From: Anaerolineales bacterium
GTDB lineage: Bacteria; Chloroflexota; Anaerolineae; Anaerolineales; Villigracilaceae
DNA: 7,332 nucleotides
Assembly (NCBI GenBank): GCA_020847355.1
Contig: JADLCG010000223.1
Span: forward strand, 1 to 7,332
Direction of reading: 5' to 3'
Shown: positions 5,977-7,332 of the stretch, piece by piece
Layout: every line of letters begins with the position of its first letter
Numbering within the stretch: position 1 is the stretch's first letter
Made by a program: the position numbers and the translations under genes
Notes under the pieces: generated by a model
Databases searched by the model: none
Told to the model about the DNA's origin: nothing
What the model saw: only the letters and a program-made list of their open reading frames with translations

Positions 5977-6975
5977 ATGCATAGACACGGATCGCCAAAA
6001 GCGCAAACGTTCGCAACGGCTTTTATGATTATTGCCGTTATTGTCCTTATGGCTTTTCCCGTGTTTTTAGTTTTTTTTAGGGAAGCCCGCAAGACAGATG
6101 GAGACTTACAGGCGGGGTTGGAGCAAATATTGCAAACGACTGAAAAAATGCATCCTGAGGAAGCGCTTGTTATTGACGGCGTTAATAATACGCTTTATTT
6201 ACCTTATGACGCGATTGACATGGAAGGAAAAATTTCAATTAGTTCACGCTCCCCTGAAATGTTTAACGCGGCAACGCCTGAATGGATTTTGTTGTATGTA
6301 GTGAATGTGATGTTTTGGCAGAAAGACGGCGTCTTAATGCCGCAGGTTAATCTTTCGAGACCCGCGCATGTTTGTTTTACCCTCAATGAAGGTCAATGGG
6401 CTGACTATATAAACCGCCCCACTGAATATCAGGTTCAGTATTACGCACAAGATCAAAACCCGGCTCGTTGGGAACCCATTCCGCTTTCGGTATATCCGGA
6501 ACGTTTTCAAATTTGCGGCGAAACTACCCATTTATCTATTTTTGGATTGGCAATGAAGCCAGATGAAGATGGTACGGCGCCTGTTGCCGGCGTTACTGTG
6601 ACTCCGAATGGAACATGGGAGCCGACAAAAGAAAATATAGACGTGACTTTCGTCTTTATTCCGAAAACCCCCACTCCAACGCCAACCCCCTTACCCACAA
6701 GCACGCCTTTACCCACAGCTACATCAATTCCCACTTCAACTTCAACGAATATCCCAACAGATATTCCAACTCCAACCAATACAGAAGTTCCTACGGCAAC
6801 AGACGCGCCTCCTACAGATACTGACACACCCCCAACGGCTACCGATGTGCCAACCGATGTGCCTACTGATATACCTCCCACAGCTACTGATGTGCCTACC
6901 GATATGCCCACTGATATACCTCCAACGGCTACTGACATACCTACTGACATACCTACCGATGTGCCCACTCCATGA
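5977..6975 (+). CDS. Membrane-anchored extracytoplasmic protein with Thr-Pro-rich tail, unknown function
   Basis: I do not recognise a named family for this 332-residue protein. A short basic N-terminus (His2, Arg3, His4, Lys8) precedes one hydrophobic segment (about 13-34), either an uncleaved anchor or a signal peptide, so the rest should lie outside the membrane. Residues about 60-200 look like a beta-rich domain. Its end (R-P-A-H-V-C-F near 126, then W-E-P-I-P-L, F-Q-I-C, and T-T-H-L-S-I-F-G-L-A) resembles the beta-sandwich endings, with a final H-L-S-x-F-x-L strand, of many secreted Anaerolineae proteins. Cys131 and the Cys of F-Q-I-C could pair. From about 231 to the end it is almost only Thr, Pro, Ser, Asp, Ala and small hydrophobics. 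Such P-T stretches usually act as extended linkers, yet nothing follows this one. The gene ends in a double stop (TGA TAG) and stands alone, 512 nt after the epimerase. Confidence 0.8.
   Translation: MHRHGSPKAQTFATAFMIIAVIVLMAFPVFLVFFREARKTDGDLQAGLEQILQTTEKMHPEEALVIDGVNNTLYLPYDAIDMEGKISISSRSPEMFNAATPEWILLYVVNVMFWQKDGVLMPQVNLSRPAHVCFTLNEGQWADYINRPTEYQVQYYAQDQNPARWEPIPLSVYPERFQICGETTHLSIFGLAMKPDEDGTAPVAGVTVTPNGTWEPTKENIDVTFVFIPKTPTPTPTPLPTSTPLPTATSIPTSTSTNIPTDIPTPTNTEVPTATDAPPTDTDTPPTATDVPTDVPTDIPPTATDVPTDMPTDIPPTATDIPTDIPTDVPTP
6829..6963 (+). repeat. Three in-frame 15-codon repeats in the Thr-Pro-Asp tail
   Basis: Residues 285-329 are three consecutive 15-residue units of the form P-P-T-A-T-D-x-P-T-D-x-P-T-D-x, with x being Val, Ile or Met. 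The DNA of the units (6829-6873, 6874-6918, 6919-6963) differs at many third positions, so the duplication is not fresh or the protein pattern is under selection. The preceding stretch (6667-6828) is a looser Thr-Pro-Ser series. Confidence 0.88.
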
Positions 6976-7068
6976 TAGAAGCCGAATGGAACAGCCTGCG
7001 AAGCTTGCTGGAAAATCGGGGAGCGTCTAAAAGAATGGACTAAAGCGCTTTGCGCCACAGAGAACGCT
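6976..7068 (+). other. Spacer between the surface-protein gene and the tandem array
   Basis: No gene is seen. It contains the palindrome AAAGCGCTTT (7042-7051) and a short C-G-C-C-A-C-A-G-A-G-A-A-C-G-C stretch (7053-7067) leading into the first 132-bp unit. No T-tract follows, so a terminator is not supported. Confidence 0.5.
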
Positions 7069-7332
7069 TATAAACGGACTCTTTCACGGACTCACAGACA
7101 AAAGCGGACTTATTGCCGTATAAGGTTATCTCAATGTATGCAAGCGCTAAATCCGTTTAATTCCGTGAATCCGTTATGAAGTCCGTTGATAACAAACGCC
7201 TATAAACGGACTTTTTCACGGACTCACAGACAAAAGCGGACTTATTGCCGTATAAGGTTATCTCAATGTATGCAAGCGCTAAATCCGTTTAATTCCGTGA
7301 ATCCGTTATGAAGTCCGTTGATAACAAACGCC
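7069..7332. repeat. Two tandem 132-bp palindromic repeat units, running to the window end
   Basis: Unit 1 (7069-7200) and unit 2 (7201-7332) differ at one base only (C7081 versus T7213). Each unit is an imperfect palindrome. In unit 2 the left arm 7201-7248 and the reverse complement of the right arm 7276-7323 align without gaps at 35 of 48 positions by hand count, around a 27-nt loop; the outermost 13 bp match at 12. The arms are built from several A-C-G-G-A-[CT]-T words, pointing one way in the left arm and the other way in the right. No long reading frame is carried. The second unit ends exactly at the window edge, so the array may continue. Confidence 0.93.

Noticed and set aside
5811..6092. 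93-codon minus-strand frame
   Set aside because: It covers the 103-bp palindrome and the start of the surface-protein gene antisense; the R-S-P-Q-S-A-P-R-K-like reading comes from the palindromic repeat.
6615..7030. Alternative plus-strand frames across the Thr-Pro tail (6615-6824 and 6845-7030)
   Set aside because: They are out-of-frame readings of the same low-complexity DNA, with no ribosome site and no independent motif.
6507..7058. 183-codon minus-strand frame rich in Val-Gly-Ser
   Set aside because: It is the mirror of the Thr-Pro-Asp repeats on the plus strand; low-complexity DNA keeps this frame open. No domain or ribosome site supports it.
7069..7332. CRISPR array
   Set aside because: The two 132-bp units abut directly with no unique spacers and are far too long for CRISPR repeats; no cas gene is present.

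Overview
The window looks like chromosomal DNA from an uncultured member of the Chloroflexota, most likely class Anaerolineae. This is an inference from three things: moderate GC with GCG/CGC-rich codons, the tsaE-tsaB-rimI order, and a membrane-anchored surface protein ending in a long Thr-Pro tail of the kind common in that group. No rRNA or other phylogenetic marker is present to confirm it. All nine supported genes are on the + strand.

Region 1 (1-3141) is a tightly packed gene run. It holds the 3' part of a degenerate short-chain dehydrogenase/reductase, a DinB-like helical protein, tsaE, tsaB, rimI and a type-4 uracil-DNA glycosylase. Neighbours overlap (ATGA twice, TGATG once) or lie 10-11 nt apart, so they are probably co-transcribed and partly translationally coupled. 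TsaE and TsaB belong to the machinery that makes the universal tRNA modification t6A. RimI is the GNAT acetyltransferase that usually travels with them. The glycosylase is a 4Fe-4S uracil-repair enzyme ending in QLNLF, which resembles a sliding-clamp-binding peptide.

Region 2 (3168-5464) follows after only 26 nt. It holds a nucleotide-sugar 6-dehydrogenase of the WbpA/TviB type and, 2 nt later, an NAD-dependent 4-epimerase resembling UDP-uronate epimerases. Together they would turn a UDP-hexose or UDP-HexNAc into a UDP-uronic acid and its 4-epimer, as precursor for surface polysaccharide or glycoconjugate.

Region 3 (5465-7332) is looser and rich in repeats. It contains a solo half-copy of a palindromic repeat (5482-5531), a different 103-bp palindromic element with perfect 10-bp ends (5819-5921), one gene for a membrane-anchored extracytoplasmic protein with a low-complexity Thr-Pro-Asp tail (5977-6975), and two nearly identical 132-bp tandem units running exactly to the window end (7069-7332). 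The half-copy and the tandem units are in the same orientation and bracket the surface-protein gene. The most interesting material is this repeat island, the clamp-motif glycosylase, and the two operon members (SDR and DinB-like) that have lost family active-site residues.
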